Part shown: positions 9,183 to 19,658 of the stretch, piece by piece
How positions within the stretch are numbered: the first letter of the stretch is position 1
Layout: each line of letters starts with the position of its first letter
Source of the DNA: Amycolatopsis benzoatilytica AK 16/65
GTDB taxonomy: Bacteria; Actinomycetota; Actinomycetes; Mycobacteriales; Pseudonocardiaceae
NCBI RefSeq assembly: GCF_000383915.1
Contig: NZ_KB912942.1
Span: 1,000,506 to 1,064,505, forward strand
Reading direction: 5' to 3'
DNA: 64,000 nucleotides
Translations under genes and position numbers: made by a program
The notes under the pieces: generated by a model
Database searches by the model: none
Told to the model about the DNA's origin: nothing
Seen by the model: only the letters and a program-made list of their open reading frames with translations

Positions 9183-9790
9183 GGCCAACGTCGAGTCCAA
9201 ACTGGACAGCAGGAGGGGCGGCCGGTCGAGATACCGCCGGAACGGCTCGAAGGCTGGTTCGCCCGCTTCGCCGACCGCAACGACGGGGTGCAGGCCACCG
9301 TCCGCACTGGCACTGAAGTCCGAGTGACAGCGGGAAACGGCGTCACGGCCACCGCGACCGTGCGGTTTGGGCCGCTCCCGGAACCCGGTGAGTACCCGGG
9401 CCTGGCCGTGGAACCGCTGATCGAGCACGCGCTTCGGCCCAGGACGATCGCCCTGCTGCTGGTCCGGCGCACCGCCGCGGGCGGCTGGTCGCAGCAGCGC
9501 TTCGCCCGCCGTCGCGCCGGGCAGGCCAGGGCCGCGCTGCACTCGGCCGCCGACGACGGGTGCGAAGTCCTGCTGCCTCGATTGTCCGAAGTGGACGGTG
9601 TGTGGTGCTCGGCGGCGACCGCCGGGCACTGGACGAACTCCGCGCCGGCCGGCGGCTGGCGAAGCTGTTCGACCGGGCGGAGCCGCGCCTGCTGGAGATC
9701 CGCGAGCCGCGGCACGAGGTGCTGGCCGAAGCGGCGCGGCGGGCGCGAGCGGTGGAAGTCGTGGTCCGGGAGCCGGCCAGCGGGCGTTGA
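9183..9790 (+). pseudogene. Decayed VLRF1-type (acVLRF1) peptidyl-tRNA hydrolase
   Basis: The translation from 9183 has the family's N-terminus (VEIPPERLEGWFARF) and its hallmark TAAGGWSQQRFARRR, but carries three lesions. There is no ATG/GTG/TTG in frame before the conserved start, only a stop at 9180. The ~25-residue segment that normally lies between LLVRR and TAAGGWSQQ is missing in frame. The frame shifts near 9598, where GGTGTGTGG has an extra GT: the C-terminal half (VLGGDRRALDELRAG to VVREPASGR) continues in another frame to a TGA at 9788. Intact relatives are Vms1-like ribosome-rescue factors. The family comparison is from memory. Confidence 0.7.
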
Positions 9791-9974
9791 GCTGGTCGTG
9801 AGTGAATCCCGACACTGCCGCGAAAACGGTTCGACTCCGACCCGTACACTGGTTCCGTGGTCACCAGGGCCTGGGTCTGGATCCAGAGAGAATAGCCAGC
9901 CGGTCCAGCGTCGTATGCGACGCTGCGGCCGCCTCCGCACGTCCTCTGTCCACCCCCGTAACCCGGGAGTTCTC

Positions 9975-11603
<1,629 letters not shown>

Positions 11604-11660
11604 CCGAGCGCGCCCGGCCGAGTGCCCTGCGTGCCCGCGAAACACTGGAATGGCCCAATG

Positions 11661-11678
11661 TGATCGCGGTTTCGATCA
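11661..11678. promoter_or_regulatory. Inverted repeat TGATCG-N6-CGATCA upstream of small HTH gene
   Basis: Arms 11661-11666 and 11673-11678; a third half-like CGATCATT follows at 11718-11725. It lies ~105 bases before the HTH start and is a candidate operator, possibly autoregulatory. Confidence 0.35.
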
Positions 11679-11781
11679 TTTTCCGGCTGTCGTCTGGCAT
11701 TCCGGCGCAGAGTGTTCGATCATTGCCCCGGCAGGGGCCGTGAATGGCCCGGAACAACAACTCGGCGGGAAGGCGATCGAC

Positions 11782-11991
11782 GTGGCTGATCTCAAGAAAG
11801 GCGCGCGGATCACCGGCAACACGCGTGACAAGCTGGCCGCTGATCTGAAGAAGAAATACGAGAAGGGGTCCAGCATCCGGGCGCTGGCAGAGTCCACCGG
11901 ACGGTCGTATGGCTTCGTCCACCGGGTTCTGTCCGAGTCCGGGGTCCAGCTGCGGGGGCGCGGCGGGGCCACGCGGGTCAAGAAGAAGTAG
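11782..11991 (+). CDS. Small helix-turn-helix protein
   Basis: 69 aa from a GTG at 11782; the frame extends upstream but the MADLKKGARITG start is the conserved one. Basic N-terminus (KLAADLKKKYEKG), then an HTH (SIRALAESTGRSYGFVHRVLSESG) and a basic tail ending RGRGGATRVKKK. Proteins of this size and sequence are widespread in actinobacteria and lack an assigned role; DNA binding is inferred from the HTH. Its last 14 bases overlap the convergent membrane-protein gene. Confidence 0.85.
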   Translation: MADLKKGARITGNTRDKLAADLKKKYEKGSSIRALAESTGRSYGFVHRVLSESGVQLRGRGGATRVKKK

Positions 11992-13300
11992 CGGAAACAG
12001 GGCCGTTGCGCGGGGGGCGCGCGGTCGGTCCGGCAGCCTGGAAGGTCAGTGCGGCGCCAAGGAGTACCAGCGGGTACACCAGATAGCCGTACCGGGTCGC
12101 CGGAGTAAGCAGGATCAACGCGCCGAGTCCGACGGCAGTCCGCACGAGTGCGGCGGCGCCAGTCGCGGGGGGCCGGCGCGCCAGCCAGACCAGCATCGCC
12201 ACGGCCGCGAGGCCTACCAGCACCAGGGAAATCGCGGTGCCGGCCGGACCGGTCTGCGCGATCAAATGCCCGGGCAGCGGGCTCGCCGCGGGGGAGCGCA
12301 CCGAGCCCATGCCCAACGGGAACCGGATCACGTGCTCGACGAACGCGCCCGGGTTGGCCAGGTACACCGGAAGATGCAGCACGACCGTAGTCGCGACCAG
12401 CGCGAGCGCGAACCGTCCCGCCACCGCCCACGGTTTTCCGTCGCGGGCGCGGCAGTAGACGAGGACCGCCAGCACCGCGGCCGCCGGAGCCACGATGAGT
12501 TTCGCGCTGATCACCAGTGCCAGCACCAGTCCCGCCCAGCCGGCTCGCCCGGTCGCGGCGAGTGCGAAAGCCAGCACCAGCAGACCCACGATCGCCAGGT
12601 CCGGCCCGGCGACCGCCCAGGTCAGCGCGGTGAGCGGGCAGGCGATCGCGAGTTGCGCGGCGAACACCGGAATCCGCGGCCGGTTCAGCAACCGCCAGGA
12701 CGCGTAGGCGCAGATCACCGCAGCCAGCGCGAACATCCAGCGCGCGTCGGTCAGTGCGTCGAGGACGGGAGTGCCGCCGAACAACGCTCGCGGCAACCCG
12801 AAGACCGTCATCACCGGGCCGTACGGCGTGTAGTCGTTCACTTCCGGCGCGCGGTGGAGAAGCGTGAGATCGACGTACGGGGTTCCGTGCTGGAGCAACA
12901 GGCCCGCGCTGCGCTCGATCACCCACACCTCGGGCTGTGCGGCCCAGGAGAACGGCGTGATGAGCCAGTCGGTTCCGGTCAGCCGGCGAACCACGAGCAT
13001 CAGCAACGGCGCGCACATCGCAATAAGGACGACCGATCCGATGCCGATCCAGCGCGAGCGGAATTTGCCGTCAGTTTGCTTTCCGCGCCGAGTGGAAATA
13101 AGCAGCCAGGCACTGTGCGCGGCCGCCAATCCGTAACCGGCTACCGCGAAATTGCCCCAGATCCGGTAGCCGTAGAACTCCGAACCGAGCGCGGTGGCGA
13201 GTGCGAAGACGAAACAGCCGAGATAGAACGCGAGGTCCCAGGCGAGTGCGCGCGTACGATGGGCGCCCTCGACCCGCGCAGGCGTCATCAGCAGTTGCAC
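11978..13300 (-). CDS. Polytopic membrane glycosyltransferase-like protein (GT87/DUF2029-like)
   Basis: 440 aa with about ten to twelve hydrophobic helices, starting AWDLAFYLGCFVFALATALG and including LAIVGLLVLAFALAATG. Extracytoplasmic loops include YTPYGPVMTVFGLPRALFGG and LLLQHGTPYVDL, the layout of polyprenyl-phosphate-mannose-dependent mannosyltransferases (GT-C fold), although I cannot point to a proven catalytic Asp. The start could be the GTG at 13300 or the ATG four codons in; GGAGG upstream favours the GTG. Likely role is adding sugars to lipids or wall polymers outside the membrane. Moderate confidence in family, high in membrane character. Confidence 0.75.
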   Translation of the reverse strand: MQLLMTPARVEGAHRTRALAWDLAFYLGCFVFALATALGSEFYGYRIWGNFAVAGYGLAAAHSAWLLISTRRGKQTDGKFRSRWIGIGSVVLIAMCAPLLMLVVRRLTGTDWLITPFSWAAQPEVWVIERSAGLLLQHGTPYVDLTLLHRAPEVNDYTPYGPVMTVFGLPRALFGGTPVLDALTDARWMFALAAVICAYASWRLLNRPRIPVFAAQLAIACPLTALTWAVAGPDLAIVGLLVLAFALAATGRAGWAGLVLALVISAKLIVAPAAAVLAVLVYCRARDGKPWAVAGRFALALVATTVVLHLPVYLANPGAFVEHVIRFPLGMGSVRSPAASPLPGHLIAQTGPAGTAISLVLVGLAAVAMLVWLARRPPATGAAALVRTAVGLGALILLTPATRYGYLVYPLVLLGAALTFQAAGPTARPPRNGPVSATSS

Positions 13301-13407
13301 CTGCGGTCCCTCCCCGGTTCGCCGACCCCGAACGGCCAGGCTACCGAGCGCGGCCGTGCTGCTTCCGACCGCCTGGGCCCCGTCGTGCCGGGGCCGCCCG
13401 GCGCGTC

Positions 13408-13459
13408 GGTGAAGGGCCCCTTGCCGGACTCGGATTCCGCCCGGAGGCCCTTCGCGGAC
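13408..13459. repeat. Palindromic intergenic repeat, copy 2 (degenerate)
   Basis: GGTGAAGGGCCCCTTGCCGG on the left and CCGGAGGCCCTTCGCGGA on the right, with loop ACTCGGATT. The most diverged copy in the window. It lies between the divergent membrane-protein and ABC-exporter genes (intergenic 13301-13576, in which I see no gene). Confidence 0.65.
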
Positions 13460-13576
13460 CTGGGCCGGTGCGGCGCCTGGACGGTCGGGAAGAATGCCAG
13501 CCGACCCGGTGTTGTGCAGGTCATCTCCGGAGAAAAGTTCAACTAATCTAGAGGTTCACGAGCTGGGGGACACTCC

Positions 13577-15442
13577 ATGGACAACACTTGGGCGCTGCTG
13601 GGCTCCGCGATGCGGGCCGCCGACGCGCCGAAGGCGCTGACCCGCGGCACGGTCCGCCGGGTCGCGCGCTTCGCCAAGCCGCATTGGGTGCGGCTGCTGC
13701 TCTTCCTGGTGCTCACCGTGATCTCCGCGGTGCTCGCGGTGACAACGCCGGTGCTGGCGGGCAAGGTGGTCGACGCGATCGTCGGCGGGCATCAGCTGAA
13801 CGTGGTGATCTGGCTGTCGGTGGTGATCGCCGGGCTGGCGATTCTGGACGCCGGTCTCGGCCTCGCCGAGCGGTGGCAGTCCGCGAGGATCGGCGAGGGG
13901 ATCATCCTTGACCTTCGGGTCGCGGTGTTCGAGCACGTGCAGAAGCTGCCGATCGCGTTCTTCACCCGCACCCGGACCGGCGCGCTGGTCAGCCGGCTCA
14001 ACAACGACGTGATCGGCGCGCAGCGCACCTTCACCGCTACTTTGTCCGGTTTGGTCACCAACGTGATCCAGCTGGTGCTTTCGCTGGTCGTCATGGTGTC
14101 GCTGTCCTGGCAGGTGACGCTGGTCGCGCTGGTCCTGCTGCCGATCTTCGTGCTGCCCGCGCGCCGGCTCGGCCGCCGGATGGCCGGGCTGCAGCGCGAG
14201 GCCGCTCAGCTCAACGCCGGCATGACCACGCAGATGACCGAACGGTTCTCCGCCCCAGGCGCGACGCTGGTCAAGCTGTTCGGCCGGCCGGGTCAGGAAG
14301 TGGCCGACTTCGGCCTGCGGGCCGGGCGGGTGCGCGACATCGGCGTGCGCACCGCGATGCTGACCCGCTGGTTCATGACCAGCCTCACGCTGGTGTCCGC
14401 GCTGGCGCAGGCTCTCGTCTACGGACTTGGCGGCTACCTGGCGCTCACCGGCAAGCTCGCGCCGGGCACCGTGGTGGCGCTGGCGCTGCTGCTGACCAGG
14501 CTGTACACGCCGCTGACCGCGCTCGCGAACGTGCGGGTGGACGTGATGACCGCGCTGGTGTCGTTCGAGCGGGTCTTCGAGGTGCTCGACCTGGAGCCGA
14601 TGATCAAGGAGCCGGCCGAGCCGAAGAAGCTGCCCGAGGGCGGGGTCTCCGTCGAGTTCTCCGACGTCCGGTTCGGCTACCCGGCGGCGGACCGGTTCTC
14701 GCTCGCGTCGCTGGAGGACGTGGCCACTTTGGACACCCGGGGCGGCGACGAGGTGCTGCACGGCGTCAGCTTCCGAGCCGAAGCGGGTCAGATGGTCGCG
14801 CTGGTCGGCTCGTCCGGGGCGGGCAAATCGACGATCGCTTCGCTGCTGCCGCGGCTCTACGACGTGGACAGCGGCGCGGTTCGGCTGTCCGGTGTCGAGG
14901 TCAAGGACCTGAGTTTCGCGTCGCTGCGGGAGACGGTCGGCGTGGTGACCCAGGACGGGCACCTGTTCCACGACACCATCCGCGCCAACCTCGGCTACGC
15001 CCGCCCGGGCGTGACCGACGAGGAGATCTGGGCCGCGCTCGAACAGGCCCGGCTGGCCGATCTGGTGCATTCGCTGCCGGACGGCCTGGACACTACGGTC
15101 GGCGAGCGCGGCTACCGGCTTTCCGGCGGCGAACGGCAGCGGCTGACCATCGCCCGGTTGCTGCTCGCACAGCCGAAGGTGGTGGTGCTGGACGAGGCGA
15201 CCGCGCACCTCGACTCGGAATCCGAGGCCGCCGTCGGCGAAGCGCTGACCGGAGCGCTGGAGGGCCGGACGTCGCTGGTGATCGCACACCGGTTGTCGAC
15301 GGTGCGCGCGGCGGACTTGATCTTGGTGGTGGAGCACGGCGAGATCGTCGAACGCGGCACGCATGACGAGCTGCTGGCGCGCGACGGACGGTACGCCGAG
15401 CTGTACCACACGCAGTTCGCCGAAGAGAGCGCCGCGGCCTGA
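13577..15442 (+). CDS. ABC exporter, fused membrane and ATPase domains
   Basis: 621-aa half-transporter. Six transmembrane helices fall in residues ~40-330 (for example LLLFLVLTVISAVLAVTTPVL), with the coupling-helix region LPIAFFTRTRTGALVSRLNND. The ATPase domain has Walker A GSSGAGKSTIASLLP, Q-loop VVTQDGHLFHDT, signature RLSGGERQRLTIARLL, Walker B VVVLDEATAHLD and the switch His in VIAHRLST. It most likely works as a homodimer because no partner half-transporter is adjacent. A serine/leucine-rich insertion (RFSLASLEDVATLDTRGGDE) sits just before the ATPase core. Substrate unknown. Confidence 0.93.
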   Translation: MDNTWALLGSAMRAADAPKALTRGTVRRVARFAKPHWVRLLLFLVLTVISAVLAVTTPVLAGKVVDAIVGGHQLNVVIWLSVVIAGLAILDAGLGLAERWQSARIGEGIILDLRVAVFEHVQKLPIAFFTRTRTGALVSRLNNDVIGAQRTFTATLSGLVTNVIQLVLSLVVMVSLSWQVTLVALVLLPIFVLPARRLGRRMAGLQREAAQLNAGMTTQMTERFSAPGATLVKLFGRPGQEVADFGLRAGRVRDIGVRTAMLTRWFMTSLTLVSALAQALVYGLGGYLALTGKLAPGTVVALALLLTRLYTPLTALANVRVDVMTALVSFERVFEVLDLEPMIKEPAEPKKLPEGGVSVEFSDVRFGYPAADRFSLASLEDVATLDTRGGDEVLHGVSFRAEAGQMVALVGSSGAGKSTIASLLPRLYDVDSGAVRLSGVEVKDLSFASLRETVGVVTQDGHLFHDTIRANLGYARPGVTDEEIWAALEQARLADLVHSLPDGLDTTVGERGYRLSGGERQRLTIARLLLAQPKVVVLDEATAHLDSESEAAVGEALTGALEGRTSLVIAHRLSTVRAADLILVVEHGEIVERGTHDELLARDGRYAELYHTQFAEESAAA

Positions 15443-15484
15443 AGTGCCCGCCCGGCGGCGGATCGTCCGGCAACGGCTGTCGTT

Positions 15485-15602
15485 CCGTGAAGGGCCCCTT
15501 GCGGGAATCCAAGTCCCTCAAGGGGCCCCTTCACGGAATGTAAGTCCCTCAAGGGGCCCCTCACGGACTGCATGTCCGGCAAGGGGCCCTTCACGGACTT
15601 CC
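15485..15602. repeat. Palindromic repeat copy 3 plus two extra right-arm units
   Basis: One full hairpin (15485-15537, GGGCCCC arm type) followed by two ~30-bp units that repeat only the right arm: TAAGTCCCTCAAGGGGCCCC then CATGTCCGGCAAGGGGCCC, each ending CACGGA. It fills the gap between the convergent ABC exporter and SIS genes. Confidence 0.85.
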
Positions 15603-15642
15603 GAACCGTCGGCGAAGGCGCACGAGGCGCGGTCGAGGAGGA

Positions 15643-16371
15643 TCAGCGCAGGGCGGGCACCCGCGGTTCGTACTTCGCCAGCAGCGCCGCGTTCGCCGCG
15701 TCGCCGCCCTCCACATTGGAGCTTCGCCACAGCGGAACGTCGAGTCCCTCGGCGGTGCCGCGGTCATAGACCTCGGTCAGGACCAGGTTCCACAGGAACG
15801 CATTGACCACAGTGGACAGCGGCGCGGTGCGCGGCGCGGCCGCCGGGTGGCTGGCGTCGCCCGGGATCACCAGCGAGTCCAGCACCACGGTGCCTTCCTC
15901 GACCAGGTTCGTCGCCGACCGCTTCGGCGCAGCGGCCACGCACGCGCGCGAAGTCACCGCGATGACCGCGGCGCCGCGGCGGCGGGCGCCGGCGGCCAGC
16001 TCGACCGGATACGGGTTCACGCCCGAAGTGGAGAACACGACCAGGACGTCGTCCGGTCCCGGCGCGCGTTCGGCCAGCACCTCCTCGGCCAGCCCGGAGC
16101 GGCGTTCGGTGCGCGTGCTGTGCTGCGCACCGTGCAGCGGCAGCAGTTCCGGGTGGTAGAGCGGGTACACGCAGGAGAGCCCGCCCGCGCGGTAGAACGT
16201 CTCGGCGACCGCGGCGAGCGAGTGCCCGGCGCCAGCGGTGAAGACCAGCGCGTCGGCCCGGATCACCCCCAGCAGCAGGTCGGCGGCGGCGGACACTTCC
16301 TTGGCGTTGGCCTCCGCGGCCGCTACGAGATGGTCCGAAGTGCTCTTCACGAGATTCGTGGCGCTCACCAC
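15643..16371 (-). CDS. SIS-domain sugar-phosphate-binding protein
   Basis: 242 aa, a single SIS fold. Residues include LVFTAGAGHSLAAVAETFYRAGG, the Ser-rich phosphate-sugar loop DDVLVVFSTSGVNPYPVELA and a C-terminal EGGDAANAALL. It resembles UPF0309-type proteins, short SIS proteins usually linked to amino-sugar metabolism; the enzymatic step is not known. The start is GTG-GTG at 16371/16368 with AGG upstream. Divergent from an alpha/beta hydrolase; CGTGGCCACG and CCACG-CTT-CGTGG overlap at 16411-16428 between them, a possible operator. Confidence 0.85.
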   Translation of the reverse strand: MVSATNLVKSTSDHLVAAAEANAKEVSAAADLLLGVIRADALVFTAGAGHSLAAVAETFYRAGGLSCVYPLYHPELLPLHGAQHSTRTERRSGLAEEVLAERAPGPDDVLVVFSTSGVNPYPVELAAGARRRGAAVIAVTSRACVAAAPKRSATNLVEEGTVVLDSLVIPGDASHPAAAPRTAPLSTVVNAFLWNLVLTEVYDRGTAEGLDVPLWRSSNVEGGDAANAALLAKYEPRVPALR

Positions 16372-16464
16372 ACCTGCCTTTCCTCGCGGGTCCGGTCGCC
16401 GAATCTATCGCGTGGCCACGCTTCGTGGTGGATTACCGTGGAGTTGACCGGAAAGAGGGTGCCG

Positions 16465-17172
16465 ATGAGCGGGAAGCGGCGAGCCGGGACCGCCGACCCG
16501 GCGGTGCGGAGGTGGCCGGCGCAGGGCGAGACCCGCGCGGTCGCGCTGGTGCTGCACGGCGGGGCCGAACGGAGCACCGCGGCCGTGCACCCGTGGCGGC
16601 TGGCCTACCAGCGGATGGTGCCGTTCGCTCGCGCGCTGCATCGGGCCGGTCATCCGCACGGCCTGGAGGTGCGGCTGCTGCGCAACCGGGTGTACGGCTG
16701 GAACGAGCGGCTGGAAAGCCCTCTCCAGGACAGTCGCTGGGCGCTGGCGCGCATCCGCGCCGAACATCCGGGCCTGCCGATCGTGCTGGCCGGGCATTCC
16801 ATGGGCGGCCGGGTCGGGCTGCGGGTCGCGGACGATCCGGCGGTGACCGGAGTCTGTGCGATGGCGCCGTGGACCCCGCCCGGCGAGCCGGTGGAGCCGG
16901 TGGCCGGCAAGGCGGTGCTGATCGTGCACGGGGACCGCGACCGGATGGTGTCGGCGGCCGAGTCCTATGCCTTCGCCGTGCGCGCTCGAGAGGTCACCGA
17001 CCGCGTCGCGCGGTTCGAGATCGCCGGCGAAGGGCATTCGATGATCCGCCGGCCCGCGGTGTGGACCAGGCTGCTGTGCTCGTTCGCGCTGGACCAGCTC
17101 GGCGTGCCGGACGAGGCGCTGCGCGAAGCCTGGGCCCGGTCGGCGGACGAAGCGTTGCGCATCCCAGGCTGA
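16465..17172 (+). CDS. Alpha/beta hydrolase
   Basis: 235 aa from an ATG at 16465 (GAAAGAGG is six bases upstream; a GTG two codons earlier is possible). Features: early beta strand VALVLHGGAE with the oxyanion HGG, nucleophile elbow LAGHSMGGR, acid in VLIVHGDRDRMV and catalytic His in IAGEGHSMI. Size and the short lid suggest a cytoplasmic esterase or thioesterase. The substrate is unknown. It is followed at 90 bases by the methyltransferase. Confidence 0.88.
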   Translation: MSGKRRAGTADPAVRRWPAQGETRAVALVLHGGAERSTAAVHPWRLAYQRMVPFARALHRAGHPHGLEVRLLRNRVYGWNERLESPLQDSRWALARIRAEHPGLPIVLAGHSMGGRVGLRVADDPAVTGVCAMAPWTPPGEPVEPVAGKAVLIVHGDRDRMVSAAESYAFAVRAREVTDRVARFEIAGEGHSMIRRPAVWTRLLCSFALDQLGVPDEALREAWARSADEALRIPG

Positions 17173-17262
17173 CCTGCACGGAGAGCGGAATCCCGAGCGC
17201 TTCCCCGGCGCCTGAGGAATACGATGGGAAAGGGCCGGTAAGGCCCGTCCGGAGGGAGTGTC

Positions 17263-18336
17263 TTGTCCACGTCAAGAGTCGATCCGACGGTGGTCTCGCA
17301 GCCGGTGCCCGACGAAGCCCGGTGGCCTGGTCTCGCGACGCCTCCGCATTCGCCGCTGCGGGCGCGCGCGGCCGAAGCTTTGTTCCGGCACGCGGTGAAA
17401 ACGCTCGCCGTGCGCGTGACTTTCCCGGACGGGACGGTCCTGGGCGCCGGCGGCCCGAGCGCGCCCGAGATGCGCGTCCATCGGCCGGCCGCGGAGGCGA
17501 ACACCATCGAGGGTTCCCGGTCGAACATCCACCGGCACTACGACCTGTCGAACGACCTGTTCAGCGCCTTCCTCGACGAGTCGATGATGTACTCGTCCGC
17601 ACTGTTCGGCCCTGGCGACACGCTCACCCAGGCGCAGCACCGCAAACTGGACAGTGTCCTGGACTACGCCGGAGTGCGCGAGGGCAGCGAAGTGCTGGAG
17701 ATCGGCACCGGCTGGGGCGAGCTGTCCATCCGGGCCGCCTCCCGAGGCGCGAAGGTCACGTCGCTGACCATCTCGCAAGAGCAGAAGGTGCTGGCAGACG
17801 CGAGGATCGCCGAGGCTGGGCTGTCCGATCGCATCGAAGTGCGGCTGTGCGACTACCGCGAAGCCACCGGCGAGTACGACTCGGTGGTCAGCGTCGAGAT
17901 GATCGAGGCGGTCGGCGCTTCGTACTGGCCGACCTTCTTCTCCACCATCGGCAAGCGGCTGCGCCCTGGCGGGCAGTTCGGCCTGCAGGCGATCACCATG
18001 GACCACGACCGGATGCTGGCGGCCGCCAAGTCCTACACCTGGATCCACAAGTACATCTTCCCCGGCGGCATCATCCCCTCGGTGCACGCGATCGAGGAGG
18101 GAATGCGGGAGAACACGCGGCTGAAGCTGGCCGGGATGCGCGAGTTCGGCCACGACTACGCGCGCACCCTCAAGCTGTGGCGCGACCGGTTCCATCAGCG
18201 CTGGGACGACATCCGCGGGTTCGGCTTCGACGACGTGTTCCACCGGATGTGGGAGTTCTACCTCGCCTACTCCGAGGCCGGGTTCCGCTCCGGGTACCTC
18301 AAGGTGCACCAGTTCGGGTTCGCCGATCCCCGCTGA
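17263..18336 (+). CDS. Cyclopropane-fatty-acid-synthase-like SAM methyltransferase, shortened N-domain
   Basis: 357 aa from a TTG at 17263 with GGAGGG seven bases upstream. The C-terminal catalytic domain is complete: HYDLSNDLFSAFLD, SAM motif VLEIGTGWGELSIRAA, SLTISQEQ, and VEMIEAVGASYWPTFF. In relatives the N-terminal lipid-binding domain reads RVHRP(D/E)AFF..., then ~80 more residues, before a (A/R)NTIEGSR-like junction. Here MRVHRPAAEANTIEGSRSN joins directly, so most of that domain is missing in frame. The reading frame is intact, so this could be a functional variant or an early decay product. Family comparison from memory. Confidence 0.82.
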   Translation: MSTSRVDPTVVSQPVPDEARWPGLATPPHSPLRARAAEALFRHAVKTLAVRVTFPDGTVLGAGGPSAPEMRVHRPAAEANTIEGSRSNIHRHYDLSNDLFSAFLDESMMYSSALFGPGDTLTQAQHRKLDSVLDYAGVREGSEVLEIGTGWGELSIRAASRGAKVTSLTISQEQKVLADARIAEAGLSDRIEVRLCDYREATGEYDSVVSVEMIEAVGASYWPTFFSTIGKRLRPGGQFGLQAITMDHDRMLAAAKSYTWIHKYIFPGGIIPSVHAIEEGMRENTRLKLAGMREFGHDYARTLKLWRDRFHQRWDDIRGFGFDDVFHRMWEFYLAYSEAGFRSGYLKVHQFGFADPR

Positions 18337-18449
18337 GCCCTGTCCGGCCGATCCGGGACAACCCGCGTAGGGTCCCGCACGTCCACAGCAGGAGGGCCGT
18401 GCACCACGGTGCGGCCCCGAGCACCACCGGATCGGGGAGATCGAGGCCC

Positions 18450-19640
18450 ATGACGTACGGAGGCGACGACGGCAGGCGGCGGATGCCGCCCCGGCCACCG
18501 CAGCCCCCCGCACGCCCGCGGCAGCAGCAGCGGGCGCAGATGATGCCGCTGCCGGGAAGAGGCTCCAGCCCCTACGACGGCCGCACCCGGCCGATGCGCG
18601 GCGAAGCGCCGGTACCGCCGCCGCCGGTTCCGCCGAGCTGCGACCTGCCGGAGGAGGACTATCAGCCGCCGCGGCCGCGCCGGAGACGCCGCTGGAGCTT
18701 CGGCAAGATCCTGCTGACGCTGCTGATCGTGTTCGTGCTGTTCCTCGGCGCGGTCTGGGCGTACCTGGAATTTTCGATCAACCGGGTGGACGCGATCGGC
18801 GACTACTCCGGCCGCCCGGCCGCGGCGTCCGGCACGAACTGGCTCGTCGTCGGGTCGGACAGCCGCCAGGGCATGACGGCGGCCGACGAGGAGCGACTGG
18901 CCACCGGCGACACGGGCGACGCGGGCGGGGCGCGCACCGACACCATCATGATCGCGCACATCCCGGACAACTCGACGAAGCCGACGCTGCTGAGCCTGCC
19001 GCGCGACTCGCAGGTCAAGATCCCCGGCCACGGCACCAGCAAGATCAACGCCGCGTTCTCGCTCGGCGGGCCGAAACTGCTGGCCCAGACGGTCGAACAG
19101 GCCACCGGGCTGCATATCGACCACTACGCGGAGATCGGCTTCGGCGGCTTCGCGAACGTCGTCGACGCGATCGGCGGCGTCGACATGTGCATCGACAAGG
19201 ACATGAACGACCCGAAGACCGGCATCGACATCAAGGCGGGCTGCCAGAAGCTCGACGGCCGCCTGGCGCTCGGGTTCGTCCGGATGCGCTACAGCGACGC
19301 GACGCCGCGCTCGGACCTCGACCGGGTGGCGAACCAGCGCAAGTTCATCGGGGCGCTGGTCAGCCAGATCGCCAGCCCCGGGACGCTGCTGAACCCGTTC
19401 GACTTCTTCCCGCTGCTGGGCTCCGCGCCGGCCGCGCTGACCATGGACACCGGCGACCACGTGCACAACCTGGCCGGCCTGGCCATCGCGATGCGCGGGA
19501 TCTCCTCGGACGGCGTGCTGACCGGAACGGTGCCGGTCACCGACGGGTCGGCCCAGCACTGGGACAAGAACAAGTCCGCGCAGCTGTTCGACGCGCTGAA
19601 GAACGACACCGAGGTGCCGCCGGACATCCTGGTGAAGTAA
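18450..19640 (+). CDS. LytR-CpsA-Psr (LCP) family cell-wall polymer ligase
   Basis: 396 aa. A cytoplasmic Pro/Arg-rich tail (1-80) leads into one membrane anchor (about residues 86-105, ILLTLLIVFVLFLGAVW) and an extracytoplasmic LCP domain: NWLVVGSDSRQGM, ARTDTIMIAHI, LSLPRDSQVKIPG, KINAAFSLGG, GVDMCIDKDM, and RMRYSDATPRSDLDRVANQ. These Arg/Asp residues bind the polyprenyl pyrophosphate-linked substrate. LCP enzymes transfer secondary polymers (arabinogalactan in this lineage) to peptidoglycan. ATG chosen because the frame upstream is non-family sequence. A strong terminator hairpin follows. Confidence 0.93.
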   Translation: MTYGGDDGRRRMPPRPPQPPARPRQQQRAQMMPLPGRGSSPYDGRTRPMRGEAPVPPPPVPPSCDLPEEDYQPPRPRRRRRWSFGKILLTLLIVFVLFLGAVWAYLEFSINRVDAIGDYSGRPAAASGTNWLVVGSDSRQGMTAADEERLATGDTGDAGGARTDTIMIAHIPDNSTKPTLLSLPRDSQVKIPGHGTSKINAAFSLGGPKLLAQTVEQATGLHIDHYAEIGFGGFANVVDAIGGVDMCIDKDMNDPKTGIDIKAGCQKLDGRLALGFVRMRYSDATPRSDLDRVANQRKFIGALVSQIASPGTLLNPFDFFPLLGSAPAALTMDTGDHVHNLAGLAIAMRGISSDGVLTGTVPVTDGSAQHWDKNKSAQLFDALKNDTEVPPDILVK

Positions 19641-19658
19641 CCCCGGTTCGATCCTCCA

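Noticed and set aside
9108..9815. Minus-strand 235-codon frame over the VLRF1 remnant
   Set aside because: Pro/Arg/Gly-rich, no family resemblance; the + strand carries a recognisable, though broken, protein.
15485..15602. Palindromic repeats as ordinary Rho-independent terminators
   Set aside because: Identical elements occur between divergent genes (1244, 13408) and inside an operon (25860), and none has a T-tract.
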